This document shows positions 18,431 to 27,724 of a DNA stretch of 64,000 bases, one piece after another. The notes beneath the pieces were generated by a model. That model saw only the letters and a program-made list of their open reading frames with translations. It was not told the DNA's origin and did no database searches. This stretch comes from Caldifermentibacillus hisashii. GTDB lineage: Bacteria; Bacillota; Bacilli; Bacillales; Caldibacillaceae. A program made the position numbers and the translations under genes. Positions within the stretch are counted from its first letter, which is position 1. Every line of letters begins with the position of its first letter. Location: assembly GCF_027568575.1 (NCBI RefSeq), contig NZ_JANUVP010000002.1. One strand, written 5' to 3'.

Positions 18431-19393
18431 ATGAGTCTGACTGATACAATTGCTTTCATTTTTTATAATGCGATCTTTTATGCAGCTCCTCTCATCTTCA
18501 CTGGATTAGGTGCCGTTTTTACGGAGCGGTCGGGCGTTACCAATATTGGATTGGAAGGCGTTATGCAAATTGGTGCCTTTACCGGAATTATATCTAATCT
18601 TTTCTTACATGATGTCTTTGGTGGAGCAACTGTCTTTGTATCCATTATGATCGCAATGATTGTCGGAAGCTTATTTTCTTCCTTATTAGCTGTTTCGTCG
18701 GTCACCTTTCGTTCTGATCAAATTATTGCCGGCACAGCCTTGAATATGTTAGCTGCCGGGGCAACAATATTCCTTGTAAAGAAACTATTTGAAGGAAAAG
18801 GCCAAACACCGATGGTTAAGGATGCAATAACTCGTTTTGACATCCCGGTTTTAGAAAACATTCCGGTTATTGGTAAAATCTTTTTCCAAAATGTTTATTT
18901 AACTTCTTATTTGGCCATTCTTGCAGCGATTGTCGGTTGGGTTATTTTATTTAAAACACCGTTTGGTCTTCGCCTCCGTTCTGTAGGTGAGCATCCGACT
19001 GCAGCCGATACAATGGGGATTAAAGTGAACAGAATGCGATATATCGGCGTTATGATTAGTGGTGCCTTAGGAGGCATCGGTGGAGCCATCTACGCTCAAT
19101 CTATCACGCTTGATTACAGCCATGCGACTATTAGCGGTCAAGGGTTTATGGCGATTGCCGCAATGATTTTCGGTAAATGGAATCCGTTAGGGATGATGGG
19201 TGCAGCCATTTTCTTCGGTTTTGCCCAAAGTTTAAGCACAATCGGTCCGAGCATTCCATTTATTAAAGACATTCCAACCGTTTATTTGTATATTTTACCT
19301 TATGTATTAACAATCTTGGCTGTAGCCGGTTTTATCGGAAAATCTGTTGCACCGAAGGCATTAAATACACCTTATATTAAAGGCAGCAGATAA
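18431..19393 (+). CDS. nupQ: nucleoside ABC transporter permease 2
   Basis: 320 aa membrane protein, second permease of the pair, starting one base after the nupP stop. Family signature GVTNIGLEGVMQIGAF in the first third and GFMAIAAMIFGKWNPLG near the end. Together with nupNOP it completes a purine-nucleoside importer. A strong terminator follows. Confidence 0.87.
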   Translation: MSLTDTIAFIFYNAIFYAAPLIFTGLGAVFTERSGVTNIGLEGVMQIGAFTGIISNLFLHDVFGGATVFVSIMIAMIVGSLFSSLLAVSSVTFRSDQIIAGTALNMLAAGATIFLVKKLFEGKGQTPMVKDAITRFDIPVLENIPVIGKIFFQNVYLTSYLAILAAIVGWVILFKTPFGLRLRSVGEHPTAADTMGIKVNRMRYIGVMISGALGGIGGAIYAQSITLDYSHATISGQGFMAIAAMIFGKWNPLGMMGAAIFFGFAQSLSTIGPSIPFIKDIPTVYLYILPYVLTILAVAGFIGKSVAPKALNTPYIKGSR

Positions 19394-19409
19394 AAAGCCA
19401 TTTTGGAAC

Positions 19410-19440
19410 GAGCCCTACCAATCAGGTGGGGCTCTATTTC
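19410..19440 (+). terminator. intrinsic terminator after nupQ
   Basis: GAGCCCTACC (19410-19419) pairs with GGTGGGGCTC (19425-19434), one G-T pair, loop of 5, then TATTTC. Confidence 0.75.
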
Positions 19441-19574
19441 CATTTAGGAAAGGATTATCTTTTCGAAAAAATTCACTGTAAACTTGAAATTATAAAATAT
19501 ACACATGTATAGTGGAAAGAGGGATAAAATGATTAAAGAATAGGAGTTCATATGGAAAGAATAGGAGGAAAATA

Positions 19575-20837
19575 ATGGAAAAGGTTATTGACAATCCAGG
19601 TGTAAAATTGCATTTAGTCAAGACAGATAAGTACAAAACAAACACTATCGTATTTAAAATGAAGGCACCAATTGAAAAAGAATATGCAACGACAAGGACA
19701 CTTCTTCCCTATGTATTACAAAGCGGCACCAATACATACCCGTCATTTACAGAACTTAGAACATATTTGGAAAATCTTTACGGTGCCACCTTGTCTGTCG
19801 ATTTGCAAAAAAAGGGAGAATACCATATTATTTCCATAACGATGGAAGTAGCCAACGAAAAGTTTTTAAAGCAATCGGAACCGTTATTAGATAAAGCTTT
19901 AACACTACTTGCGGATGTTTTATTTAATCCGAGATCCGCGAATGATTCATTTGACGAACAGATTGTCGCGAAAGAAAAACGTACATTAAAACAGCGGATC
20001 CAAGCAGTCAATGATGACAAAATGCGTTATGCAAACTTAAGATTGATACAAGAAATGTGTAAAGATGAACCGTATGCTATACCTGTGAATGGCATTTTGG
20101 AAGACGTTGACCAAATCACTGCTCAATCACTTTACAGCTATTATCAAGATTCGCTCTCTTCGGATGAATTGGATTTATATATCGTCGGAGATTTTACTGA
20201 TGAAGAAGTCATTCAGTCCTGTCAAGCAAAATTTCAATTAAAAAGCCGTACACCTAAAAAAATAGAACAAACGAATATTAGTAAAAGGGTAAAAGAAAAT
20301 GTCATCATCGAAAAGCAGGATGTCGCTCAAGGAAAGTTAAATATGGGTTTAAGAACAGATACTCGATATGGTGAAGATGATTATTTTGCCTTACAGGTGT
20401 TTAATGGTTTATTTGGCGGCTTTCCCCATTCGAAGTTGTTTATTAATGTTCGTGAAAAAGCGAGTTTGGCCTATTACGCTGCCAGTCGGCTTGAGAGTCA
20501 TAAAGGTTTAATGTTAGTCATGACCGGTATTGAAACGAAAAATTATGAAAAAGCTGTCACAATTATTAAAGAACAGTTACAGGCAATGAAAAATGGCGAT
20601 TTTACTGAAGCAGATATCGAACAAACAAAAGCGGTTATCCAAAATCAAATGTTGGAAACTTTAGATACCTCACGAGGGCTTGTTGAAGTTCTTTACCATA
20701 ATGTTATCAGCGGTACCAATGTTTCAGAAGAAGTTTGGAAGGAAAAGATTGCAAACGTCACCAAGGAGAATATTATACAGGTTGGCGAAAAGATTCAATT
20801 GGATACCATTTATTTCTTATCAGGATTGGAGGCGTAA
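19575..20837 (+). CDS. ymfF: inactive M16-family protein YmfF
   Basis: M16 peptidase fold, 420 aa, but without the HxxEH zinc motif: the corresponding stretch reads TLLPYVLQSGTNTYPS. It is therefore the non-catalytic partner, as in B. subtilis. C-terminal M16 segment VREKASLAYYAASRLES is present. The start ATG has AGGAGG at 19563-19568. It sits 4 bases before the catalytic ymfH, suggesting an alpha/beta-type heterodimer; similar pairs process some peptide bacteriocins, but the substrate here is unknown. Confidence 0.9.
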   Translation: MEKVIDNPGVKLHLVKTDKYKTNTIVFKMKAPIEKEYATTRTLLPYVLQSGTNTYPSFTELRTYLENLYGATLSVDLQKKGEYHIISITMEVANEKFLKQSEPLLDKALTLLADVLFNPRSANDSFDEQIVAKEKRTLKQRIQAVNDDKMRYANLRLIQEMCKDEPYAIPVNGILEDVDQITAQSLYSYYQDSLSSDELDLYIVGDFTDEEVIQSCQAKFQLKSRTPKKIEQTNISKRVKENVIIEKQDVAQGKLNMGLRTDTRYGEDDYFALQVFNGLFGGFPHSKLFINVREKASLAYYAASRLESHKGLMLVMTGIETKNYEKAVTIIKEQLQAMKNGDFTEADIEQTKAVIQNQMLETLDTSRGLVEVLYHNVISGTNVSEEVWKEKIANVTKENIIQVGEKIQLDTIYFLSGLEA

Positions 20838-20841
20838 AACT

Positions 20842-22134
20842 GTGGAAAGACTGCTATTTGATCAGCTGGATGAAGAGTTATATTATGAGAAAATGACCAA
20901 TGGATTAGATGTTTATATTTTACCGAAAAAAGGATTTAACAAGACTTTTGCGACATTTACGACAAAATATGGTTCGATTGATAATTATTTTGTACCGCTT
21001 GGTCAAAAAGATTTAAAACTTGTACCGGACGGGATTGCCCATTTTCTTGAGCATAAAATGTTTGAAAAAGAAGATGGCGATGTTTTTGGTCAATTTAGCA
21101 AGCAGGGAGCATCTGCCAACGCCTTTACATCCTTTACAAGGACAGCTTACCTTTTTTCATCGACGACGAATGTAAAAGAAAACTTAGAGACTTTAATTAA
21201 TTTTGTTCAAGAACCATATTTTACTGAAAAAACGGTCGAAAAGGAAAAAGGTATTATCGGACAAGAAATTCAAATGTATAATGATAATCCGGATTGGCGG
21301 CTTTATTTCGGAGCGATTGAAAATATGTATCATAACCATCCTGTGAAAATTGATATCGCCGGAACCATTGACTCCATTGCAAAGATAACGAAAGATTTAT
21401 TGTATGAGTGCTATCATACATTTTATCATCCGAGCAATATGCTATTATTTGTCGTTGGACCGGTCAATCCGCAAGAAATGATGAATTTTATAAAAGATAA
21501 TCAAGCAAAAAAACCGTTTACAGATCAGCCGGAAATAGAAAGAAAGTTTGCAGAGGAACCTACAGCTGTTGCCAAAAAGGAACAAGTCCTCCATATGAAT
21601 GTGCAAACGCCGAAAATAATGGTCGGCATCAAGGGAAGTTACACAAACCAAAAGGGCGATACAATGTTAAAAAATGAGTTATCGACCCAATTGTTAATGG
21701 ATTTGTTATTCAATCAAAGTTCCGAAAATTATCGGGAAATGTATGATGCGGGGCTTATTGATGACTCGTTTTCATATGACTATACGCAAGAAGAAAGTTT
21801 TAGTTTTGCACTGGTTGGCGGCGACACGAGAGAACCTGAGCAATTGCAGGAAAAACTTACTTCCATTTTGAAACAAGCGAAATCAGCAAAAAATCTTTCC
21901 GAAGAAGCACTTGAACGAGTAAAGAAAAATAGAATCGGCAGTTTTTTAAGGGCGTTAAATTCACCGGAGTATATTGCCAACCAATTTACAAGGTATGCTT
22001 TCAATGAAATGGATTTATTTAAGGTCGTACCAATGTTGGAGGAAATTACATTTTCTGATGTGAAAAAAGTGGCCAATGATTTAATTGCTGATGACCGTTT
22101 AACCGTTTGCAAAGTTTTGCCTAAAAATAGTTAA
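20842..22134 (+). CDS. ymfH: M16-family zinc protease YmfH
   Basis: 430 aa active M16 protease. Zinc motif HFLEH at residues 67-71, followed by KMFEKEDGDVFGQFS and the later Glu ligand in IGQEIQMYNDNP. GTG start at 20842 with GGAGG at 20828-20832; the frame is open far upstream into ymfF, but the ribosome site and known family length decide the start. Partner of the inactive YmfF encoded just before it. Confidence 0.91.
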   Translation: MERLLFDQLDEELYYEKMTNGLDVYILPKKGFNKTFATFTTKYGSIDNYFVPLGQKDLKLVPDGIAHFLEHKMFEKEDGDVFGQFSKQGASANAFTSFTRTAYLFSSTTNVKENLETLINFVQEPYFTEKTVEKEKGIIGQEIQMYNDNPDWRLYFGAIENMYHNHPVKIDIAGTIDSIAKITKDLLYECYHTFYHPSNMLLFVVGPVNPQEMMNFIKDNQAKKPFTDQPEIERKFAEEPTAVAKKEQVLHMNVQTPKIMVGIKGSYTNQKGDTMLKNELSTQLLMDLLFNQSSENYREMYDAGLIDDSFSYDYTQEESFSFALVGGDTREPEQLQEKLTSILKQAKSAKNLSEEALERVKKNRIGSFLRALNSPEYIANQFTRYAFNEMDLFKVVPMLEEITFSDVKKVANDLIADDRLTVCKVLPKNS

Positions 22135-22136
22135 AA

Positions 22137-22170
22137 AGAAAGATTGGGGTTACTTTCCCCAATCTTTCTA
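22137..22170 (+). terminator. intrinsic terminator after ymfH
   Basis: AGAAAGATTGGGG and TCCCCAATCTTTCT pair almost perfectly around a short loop (TTACTT). The stem starts right after the ymfH stop. Confidence 0.8.
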
Positions 22171-22255
22171 CATTTGAGATGTATTTTTCGGATTTGTCTG
22201 GTTGTAGTACCCGGCACTAATTTTTTCACCGTTCAATGAGAGGGAAGGAGATAGG

Positions 22256-22987
22256 ATGGAAAAACGTTTTATTTTAGTAACTGGTGCAAGCGGCGGCATA
22301 GGAAGCGCCATAAGTACCAAACTAGCGCAGCAAGGATATTCTCTTTATTTACACTACCATCAAAATAAAGAAAAAATTACACAGATGCTGAATAAATTGA
22401 CTCAACTTTATCCGAATAGCGAATTTATCCCGGTTCAAGCTGACTTGCGCTCAGAGGAAGGAATAACCAAACTCTGCCATGAAATTTATCAAATCGACGG
22501 AATAATTCATAATAGCGGTAATGCTGTTCAAAAATTACTTACGCATATGTTGCCAGAAGAAATTGAAGCACTGATATCGCTTCATTTATATGCTCCAATA
22601 ATGATTACGAAAAATTTACTGCCAAAATTAATCCAAAGAAAAACAGGTTCGGTCATATTTATTTCTTCCATTTGGGGGCAGACCGGTGCTTCTTGTGAAA
22701 CGGTTTATTCGGCTGTGAAGGGTGGGCAAATCAGTTTTGCAAAAGCTTTAAGTAAAGAGGTTGCACCAAGTCAAATTCGGGTAAATGTCGTTGCACCGGG
22801 GGCGATCCAAACAGAAATGTTGAAAAATATTAGTGAAGAAGATTTAAACATCGTCACAGATGAGGTTCCGATGGGAAGATTAGGGAGTCCCATAGATGTG
22901 GCCAATGCTGTCAGTTTTTTATTGTCAAAGGAGGCATCCTATATAACCGGTCAAGTTTTGGCCGTAAACGGAGGTTGGTATATATAA
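22256..22987 (+). CDS. ymfI: SDR-family oxidoreductase YmfI
   Basis: Short-chain dehydrogenase/reductase, 243 aa. Cofactor loop TGASGGIGSAI near residues 8-18, NSGNA-type motif, and catalytic Ser/Tyr/Lys in ISSIWGQ and YSAVKGG. The C-terminal VNGGWYI is typical of FabG-like enzymes. It is the ymfI gene by position after ymfH. Substrate unknown. ATG 22256 preceded by GGAAGGAGATAGG. Confidence 0.88.
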   Translation: MEKRFILVTGASGGIGSAISTKLAQQGYSLYLHYHQNKEKITQMLNKLTQLYPNSEFIPVQADLRSEEGITKLCHEIYQIDGIIHNSGNAVQKLLTHMLPEEIEALISLHLYAPIMITKNLLPKLIQRKTGSVIFISSIWGQTGASCETVYSAVKGGQISFAKALSKEVAPSQIRVNVVAPGAIQTEMLKNISEEDLNIVTDEVPMGRLGSPIDVANAVSFLLSKEASYITGQVLAVNGGWYI

Positions 22988-22989
22988 TT

Positions 22990-23106
22990 TGAGTTTCGCA
23001 CCTTAGAAAACCAGTAAATCTGTGAAACCCAATCTCGTCGAAATTTTGAGGTGAGAAACCCCATTTTTTGTCGACGAAACACGTTTTTAAGTTAAGAAAC
23101 TCTAGC
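22990..23106. repeat. solitary degenerate palindromic element between ymfI and ymfJ
   Basis: Contains AATCTCGTCGAAATTTTGAG and TTGTCGACGAAACACG, echoing the GACGA/TCGTC arms and the ATTTTGA spacer of the array at 28991-29640. The outer parts AGAAACTC and GAGTTTC are complementary across the element (22990 region and 23094-23101). Likely a single diverged relative of that array unit. Confidence 0.5.
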
Positions 23107-23227
23107 ATATTAAAAATATCTTATAGGTACATACAAAAAAATATTTGTTGCTTGAAAAGATTCATCGTATATTTTCCATAAGTTTATGCAAAATAGTATT
23201 GAATATGAAAAAGGAGGTTCCAGACAA

Positions 23228-23485
23228 ATGAGTGTTTTGCATAACTGGGATGAATGGAAGAATTTTCTAGGTGACCGACTAAACCAAGCAAAAGATGCCG
23301 GTTTAGATCAAAATGTTATTACTGACTTGGCTTACCAAATTGGAGATTACTTGGCCAATCAAGTTGATCCGAAAAATGAACAGGAACGAGTGCTGTCAGA
23401 TCTTTGGTCAGTTGCAGATGAACAGGAACAGCAAGCAATCGCCAACATCATGGTGAAATTAGTTCAAAATAACAGTTCGAAATAG
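23228..23485 (+). CDS. ymfJ: DUF3243-family protein YmfJ
   Basis: 85 aa small soluble protein, DUF3243. AAAGGAGGT at 23210-23218 fixes ATG 23228 (MSVLHNWDEWKNFLGDR); the in-frame upstream ATG at 23186 has no such site. Helical, acidic. Conserved between ymfI and ymfK in Bacillus; function unknown. Confidence 0.9.
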   Translation: MSVLHNWDEWKNFLGDRLNQAKDAGLDQNVITDLAYQIGDYLANQVDPKNEQERVLSDLWSVADEQEQQAIANIMVKLVQNNSSK

Positions 23486-23509
23486 AGAGGGGATTCAACC
23501 TCTCTTTTT
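23484..23509 (+). terminator. intrinsic terminator after ymfJ
   Basis: GAGAGG (23485-23490) pairs with CCTCTC (23499-23504), then five T. It overlaps the ymfJ stop. Confidence 0.75.
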
Positions 23510-23517
23510 CATTCTTT

Positions 23518-23690
23518 GAGAAAATAGAAATTTCCAGCAAGGATACGAATTTGACGTAGTGGGAAATTTTAAAGTTTTAAGTATAAGTACACAAGGAAAG
23601 TTTTGCGGAAATATATCGCAGCAAAAAATTTATATTTTTTCGGTGAACTACATGTCATAAGTTGCCTAAAGGCTCAGACGTTTTAGCCTA
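23518..23690 (-). repeat. degenerate copy of dispersed repeat F2
   Basis: AATTTCCAGCAAGGATACGA, GACGTAGTGGGAAATTTTAA and TTGCCTAAAGGCTCAGACG are recognisable parts of F2 in the order and orientation seen at 11437-11575, but the terminal hairpin has decayed. The whole ymfJ-ymfK gap is filled by it. Confidence 0.6.
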
Positions 23691-23815
23691 CTTAAAGATA
23701 AATTCAGATAATTAAGTTTATAAAAATTTGCTGTACTTCCTTTCATATCTCGGTAAAATCATATATTATTATTAGTGAGAAGGTCATGGAAAAATTTCAT
23801 TCGTGTGAGGTTCAT

Positions 23816-24607
23816 ATGGAGGAGAAAAAAGAGTGGTATTTAGAATATGAGATCAAAATAAATCGACCTGGCTTACTTGGAGATATTTCTTCATTATTGG
23901 GGATGCTATCGATCAATATCATAACCATAAACGGAATTGACCAAGGTTCAAGGGGACTTCTCATTTTATCGACAAAACATCAAATCGAACGGTTGGCATT
24001 GATTTTGCAAACAATGGAAACAATTAATCTTGTCAAACTAAGGGAACCGACATTATGGGACCGACTGGCGGTTCGACATGGACGTTATATACAAAGAGAC
24101 GCAGATGATAAGAAAACTTTTCGTTTTATTCGTGACGAAATTGGCTTGTTAGTGGATTTCATGAGTGAAATTTTTAAAGGAGAAGATCATCGGTTAATAG
24201 GGATTCGGGGAATGCCCCGAGTGGGAAAAACCGAATCTGTTGTTGCGGCCAGTGTATCAGCTAACAAAAGATGGTTATTTGTATCCTCTACTTTATTGAA
24301 ACAAACAATCAGAAATAATTTGATTGAAGGGGAGTACAGCGATAAATATGTGTATATCATTGATGGTGCTGTCTCCATTCGAAGAGGAAATGAAAAACAT
24401 TGGCAGCTTATCCGGGAAATCATGAGGTTGCCGGCAATCAAAGTTATTGAGCATCCTGATTTATTCGTGGCGAATTCAGAATACAGGTTGGAAGATTTTG
24501 ATTATATTATTGAGCTGAGAAATGAACCGGGCGAAGAACTCATCTATAATGTAGATAGGCAAAATCTATTTTCCGGAAACAGTATCGATGGGTTTGATTA
24601 TAAATAA
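23816..24607 (+). CDS. ymfK: DUF3388 protein YmfK
   Basis: 263 aa. The N-terminus resembles an ACT domain (EIKINRPGLLGDISSLLGML), followed by a P-loop-like GMPRVGKTES segment. Very conserved in Bacillus, function unknown. I prefer ATG 23816 because known YmfK proteins begin a few residues before WYLEYEI; the in-frame ATG 23786 has a weaker GAGAAGG too close to it. It is 17 bases before rodZ, so co-transcription is likely. Confidence 0.88.
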   Translation: MEEKKEWYLEYEIKINRPGLLGDISSLLGMLSINIITINGIDQGSRGLLILSTKHQIERLALILQTMETINLVKLREPTLWDRLAVRHGRYIQRDADDKKTFRFIRDEIGLLVDFMSEIFKGEDHRLIGIRGMPRVGKTESVVAASVSANKRWLFVSSTLLKQTIRNNLIEGEYSDKYVYIIDGAVSIRRGNEKHWQLIREIMRLPAIKVIEHPDLFVANSEYRLEDFDYIIELRNEPGEELIYNVDRQNLFSGNSIDGFDYK

Positions 24608-24624
24608 ATGGAAGGTGTTTACCA

Positions 24625-25521
24625 TTGACGGAACTAGGAAATCGATTGAAAGAAGCGCGTGAAGCAAAAGGATTAACATTGGATGATTTACAAGATATAA
24701 CAAAGATCCAAAAACGATATCTTAAAGGTATTGAAGAAGGTAATTACGATTCCATTCCCGGAAAATTTTATGTACGTGCTTTTATCAAACAATATGGGGA
24801 AGCGGTTGGTCTTGATCCGGAGTCATTGTTTGATGAATATAAACATGAAATCCCGTCCGTTTACGAAGAACAAATAGCAGAACCGTTATCACGCAGCGGA
24901 ACACGAAAACCTGACGAAGGTGTATCAAAATTTCTGGAGATGTTACCAAGGATCATCATCACCTTGGTCATTATCGGGATTATCGTTTTGGCTTGGTTTT
25001 TTATTCAAAAAGCAGTCAGCAATAATGATGCAAAAACCGCAGTAAACGATAAGCAAAATAATGAAACTATTGAATATGCCGAGTCTGGAACACCGCCAAA
25101 AAACGAAAAAACGGAAAAAGCGGATGAAGAATCAACCAAAAAAGAAACAGAGCAAAAAAATGACAAAAAGCAGGAGAAAAAAGAACCTGAAAAAACACAG
25201 AATATAGCAGTTGTAGCAACACAAGGGAATAAAACTACATATAAATTAACGAATGCTGATAAATTTCAATTGACCTTAAAGGTTATAAATGGAGGAAAAT
25301 CGTGGGTAGGAATTGAAAATGCAAATAATCAACAACTTTTAAATGCGACCATAACGGAAGCTGCCCCGCAAACCCTCGACTTAACAAATGAAACGGAAAT
25401 CAGAATCAAAACCGGTTATGCACCTGCATTAGAAATTTATGTGAACGATCAAAAACTGGACATTCCGACAACTGCTAATGTACAAAACATTATTATTCAA
25501 TATGAAAAAACGGGAGAATAG
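24625..25521 (+). CDS. rodZ: RodZ-like cell-shape protein (YmfM)
   Basis: 298 aa bitopic membrane protein linking MreB to the wall elongation machinery. An N-terminal HTH of the HTH_25 type (LGNRLKEAREAKGLTLDDL, residues 2-65), one membrane segment around residues 109-130 (IIITLVIIGIIVLAWFF), a long Lys/Glu linker, and a C-terminal DUF4115 domain. TTG start at 24625 with GGAAGGTG at 24610-24617. Upstream of pgsA as in other Bacillus. Confidence 0.9.
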   Translation: MTELGNRLKEAREAKGLTLDDLQDITKIQKRYLKGIEEGNYDSIPGKFYVRAFIKQYGEAVGLDPESLFDEYKHEIPSVYEEQIAEPLSRSGTRKPDEGVSKFLEMLPRIIITLVIIGIIVLAWFFIQKAVSNNDAKTAVNDKQNNETIEYAESGTPPKNEKTEKADEESTKKETEQKNDKKQEKKEPEKTQNIAVVATQGNKTTYKLTNADKFQLTLKVINGGKSWVGIENANNQQLLNATITEAAPQTLDLTNETEIRIKTGYAPALEIYVNDQKLDIPTTANVQNIIIQYEKTGE

Positions 25522-25552
25522 AAAATAGTCATTTTACAGTGACTATTTTCTT
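25521..25552 (+). terminator. intrinsic terminator after rodZ
   Basis: GAAAATAGTCA (25521-25531) and TGACTATTTTC (25540-25550) are exact complements with an 8-nt loop, followed by TTCTATT. Confidence 0.8.
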
Positions 25553-25638
25553 CTATTCATATAAAATAGTTAGGTAGAAATTTCCAAGTTGCCAAACAAA
25601 CAATTAGCAGCAGTTAAATTAAATGGGGGTCTTTAAAA

Positions 25639-26217
25639 GTGAACTTACCTAATCGAATTACTTTTTTACGCGTATTATTAATTCCTATATTTGTTATTCT
25701 AATGGTTATAGATTTTCCATGGGGCACATTTAATTTCGGAGGCGTACTTATACCGGTATCAGAATTTATTGGCACGATTATCTTCATTATTGCTTCAACA
25801 ACAGACTGGATCGATGGACATTATGCTAGAAAGTATAATTTGGTTACCAATCTTGGAAAATTTCTTGATCCACTAGCTGATAAATTGTTAGTATCATCAG
25901 CATTTATTATTTTGGTTGAACAAGGCATGGCGCCATCTTGGATTGTCATTATCATTATCAGCAGGGAGTTCGCGGTTACCGGTCTGCGCCTTATTTTAGC
26001 CGGTGGTGGAGAAGTTGTAGCTGCCAACATGTTGGGAAAAATAAAAACATGGACGCAAATTATCGCTATTGTTGCGTTATTATTAAAGAATGTTCCGTTT
26101 TCATATGCAAATTTTCCTTTTGCCGATCTTGCCTTATATGTAGCGACATTTTTCACTTTATGGTCCGGGATTGACTATTTCGTCAAAAATAAACATGTAT
26201 TTACAAATTCGAAATAA
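25639..26217 (+). CDS. pgsA: phosphatidylglycerophosphate synthase
   Basis: CDP-diacylglycerol--glycerol-3-phosphate phosphatidyltransferase, 192 aa, first step to phosphatidylglycerol. The CDP-alcohol transferase motif D-x2-DG-x2-AR-x8-G-x3-D-x3-D is complete: DWIDGHYARKYN then GKFLDPLADK. Four or five membrane segments. GTG start at 25639 preceded by ATGGGGG. Essential in B. subtilis. Confidence 0.95.
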   Translation: MNLPNRITFLRVLLIPIFVILMVIDFPWGTFNFGGVLIPVSEFIGTIIFIIASTTDWIDGHYARKYNLVTNLGKFLDPLADKLLVSSAFIILVEQGMAPSWIVIIIISREFAVTGLRLILAGGGEVVAANMLGKIKTWTQIIAIVALLLKNVPFSYANFPFADLALYVATFFTLWSGIDYFVKNKHVFTNSK

Positions 26218-26290
26218 TCCGCAAAAGGTCTGTGTGAAATTTCTGAGTAAGAAGGATACATGATTTTTTTCGGCAAAGGAGAGATTCAAA

Positions 26291-27526
26291 TTGAATGGTG
26301 AAATTATTGCAGTTGGGTCTGAATTATTACTTGGCCAAATTGCTAATACGAATGCAAAATTTATTTCTCAACAATTGGCCGGTATTGGGGTAAATGTATT
26401 TTTCCATACCGTTGTTGGGGATAATGCCGAGCGGTTGAAAAGAGCGGTGGAAATTGCCGAAAGTCGTTCCGATTTAATTATTTTTACGGGTGGCTTAGGG
26501 CCTACAAAAGATGATTTAACAAAAGAAACCATTGCAAATCATCTGGGAGTAAAGCTTGTTCATAATGAAGCGGCCCTTGGCTCGATAGAAGAATTTTTTA
26601 GAAAACGGAATGTTACCATGACACCAAATAATCGGAAACAAGCACTTGTTTTTGAACATGCGGAGGTTTTGCCAAACGATACCGGAATGGCACCGGGAAT
26701 GGTGTTAACAAAAAATGAAATTATCTATATGCTACTCCCCGGTCCGCCTAGTGAAATGGAGCCGATGTTTTCAAATTATGGGATGAAAGCAGTCCTAAAT
26801 CGGCTGGAATCCATTGATCGAATTGAATCTCGTGTGTTACGATTTTTTGGTATTGGTGAATCAACTCTGGAACATACGTTGGAAGATTTCATTGATCAGC
26901 AGACAAACCCGACCATTGCCCCGCTCGCTTCTGATGGCGAAGTGACATTGCGGCTTACAGCTAAACATCCCTCAGATCTTGAACGAAGAAGGTTACTGGA
27001 TGAGACAGAAGCAAAAATTATGGAGCGGGTGGGTGAATTTTTTTACGGATATGATGAAACAACAATTATCAAAGAAATGGGCAATTTGATTGAAAGCAAC
27101 AACATGACACTTTCGGTAGCTGAAAGTTTAACGGGCGGACTGTTTCAGGAAGAAGTGACATCCATTGCCGGTGTCAGCAAATGGTTTCAGGGCGGGATCG
27201 TATCGTATTCCCCTGAAATAAAAATAAATGTACTTGGCGTAAATCCGGACACTGTTGAAACTTATGGTGTCGTCAGTAAAGAATGCGCAATGGAGATGGC
27301 AGAAAATGTCCGAAAATTGATGGACACTGATATCGGAATCAGCTTTACCGGTGTTGCCGGACCAGCCTCATTGGAAGGAAAAGAACCCGGTTCAGTTTAT
27401 ATTGGTGTGTCATTTAAGAATAAGCCTACCGCTAGTCATTTTGTCTTATTGCCGGGAAACAGAGAAACGGTTCGTGTCCGTGCCGTAAAAACCGGTGCAT
27501 GGTATATATTAAAGGAACTTCGGTAA
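26291..27526 (+). CDS. cinA: CinA-family competence/damage-inducible protein
   Basis: 411 aa, two domains: N-terminal MoCF-like domain (EIIAVGSELLLGQIANTNA, TGGLGPTKDDLTKETIA) and C-terminal nicotinamide-nucleotide amidase domain (LSVAESLTGGLFQEEVTS, SFTGVAGPASLEGKEPGSV). Probably ADP-ribose pyrophosphatase/NMN deamidase in NAD recycling. TTG start at 26291 with AAAGGAGA upstream. In Bacillus recA normally follows; here it does not. Confidence 0.93.
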   Translation: MNGEIIAVGSELLLGQIANTNAKFISQQLAGIGVNVFFHTVVGDNAERLKRAVEIAESRSDLIIFTGGLGPTKDDLTKETIANHLGVKLVHNEAALGSIEEFFRKRNVTMTPNNRKQALVFEHAEVLPNDTGMAPGMVLTKNEIIYMLLPGPPSEMEPMFSNYGMKAVLNRLESIDRIESRVLRFFGIGESTLEHTLEDFIDQQTNPTIAPLASDGEVTLRLTAKHPSDLERRRLLDETEAKIMERVGEFFYGYDETTIIKEMGNLIESNNMTLSVAESLTGGLFQEEVTSIAGVSKWFQGGIVSYSPEIKINVLGVNPDTVETYGVVSKECAMEMAENVRKLMDTDIGISFTGVAGPASLEGKEPGSVYIGVSFKNKPTASHFVLLPGNRETVRVRAVKTGAWYILKELR

Positions 27527-27564
27527 AAAGGATCAAATATATTTTTAAAATGAACATCAACTGG

Positions 27565-27647
27565 GGACAATCATGAAAGCGTAGGAATTGAATGGGTCAA
27601 TATGTGATTACTTATTGACCCGTTCGGTGAAGTTGGATTGTCCTTTT
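27565..27647 (+). terminator. nested inverted repeats after cinA
   Basis: Outer arms GGACAATC (27565-27572) and GATTGTCC (27636-27643) enclose inner arms AATGGGTCAATA (27591-27602) and TATTGACCCGTT (27613-27624); TTTT follows the outer arm. Probably terminates cinA. Confidence 0.55.
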
Positions 27648-27724
27648 CATATAATCACAAATTGGTCTTGAGTGATTTTTCATTTTTACGATGTTGATGA
27701 ACCGGGTGAAGGGAATATGGAAAA

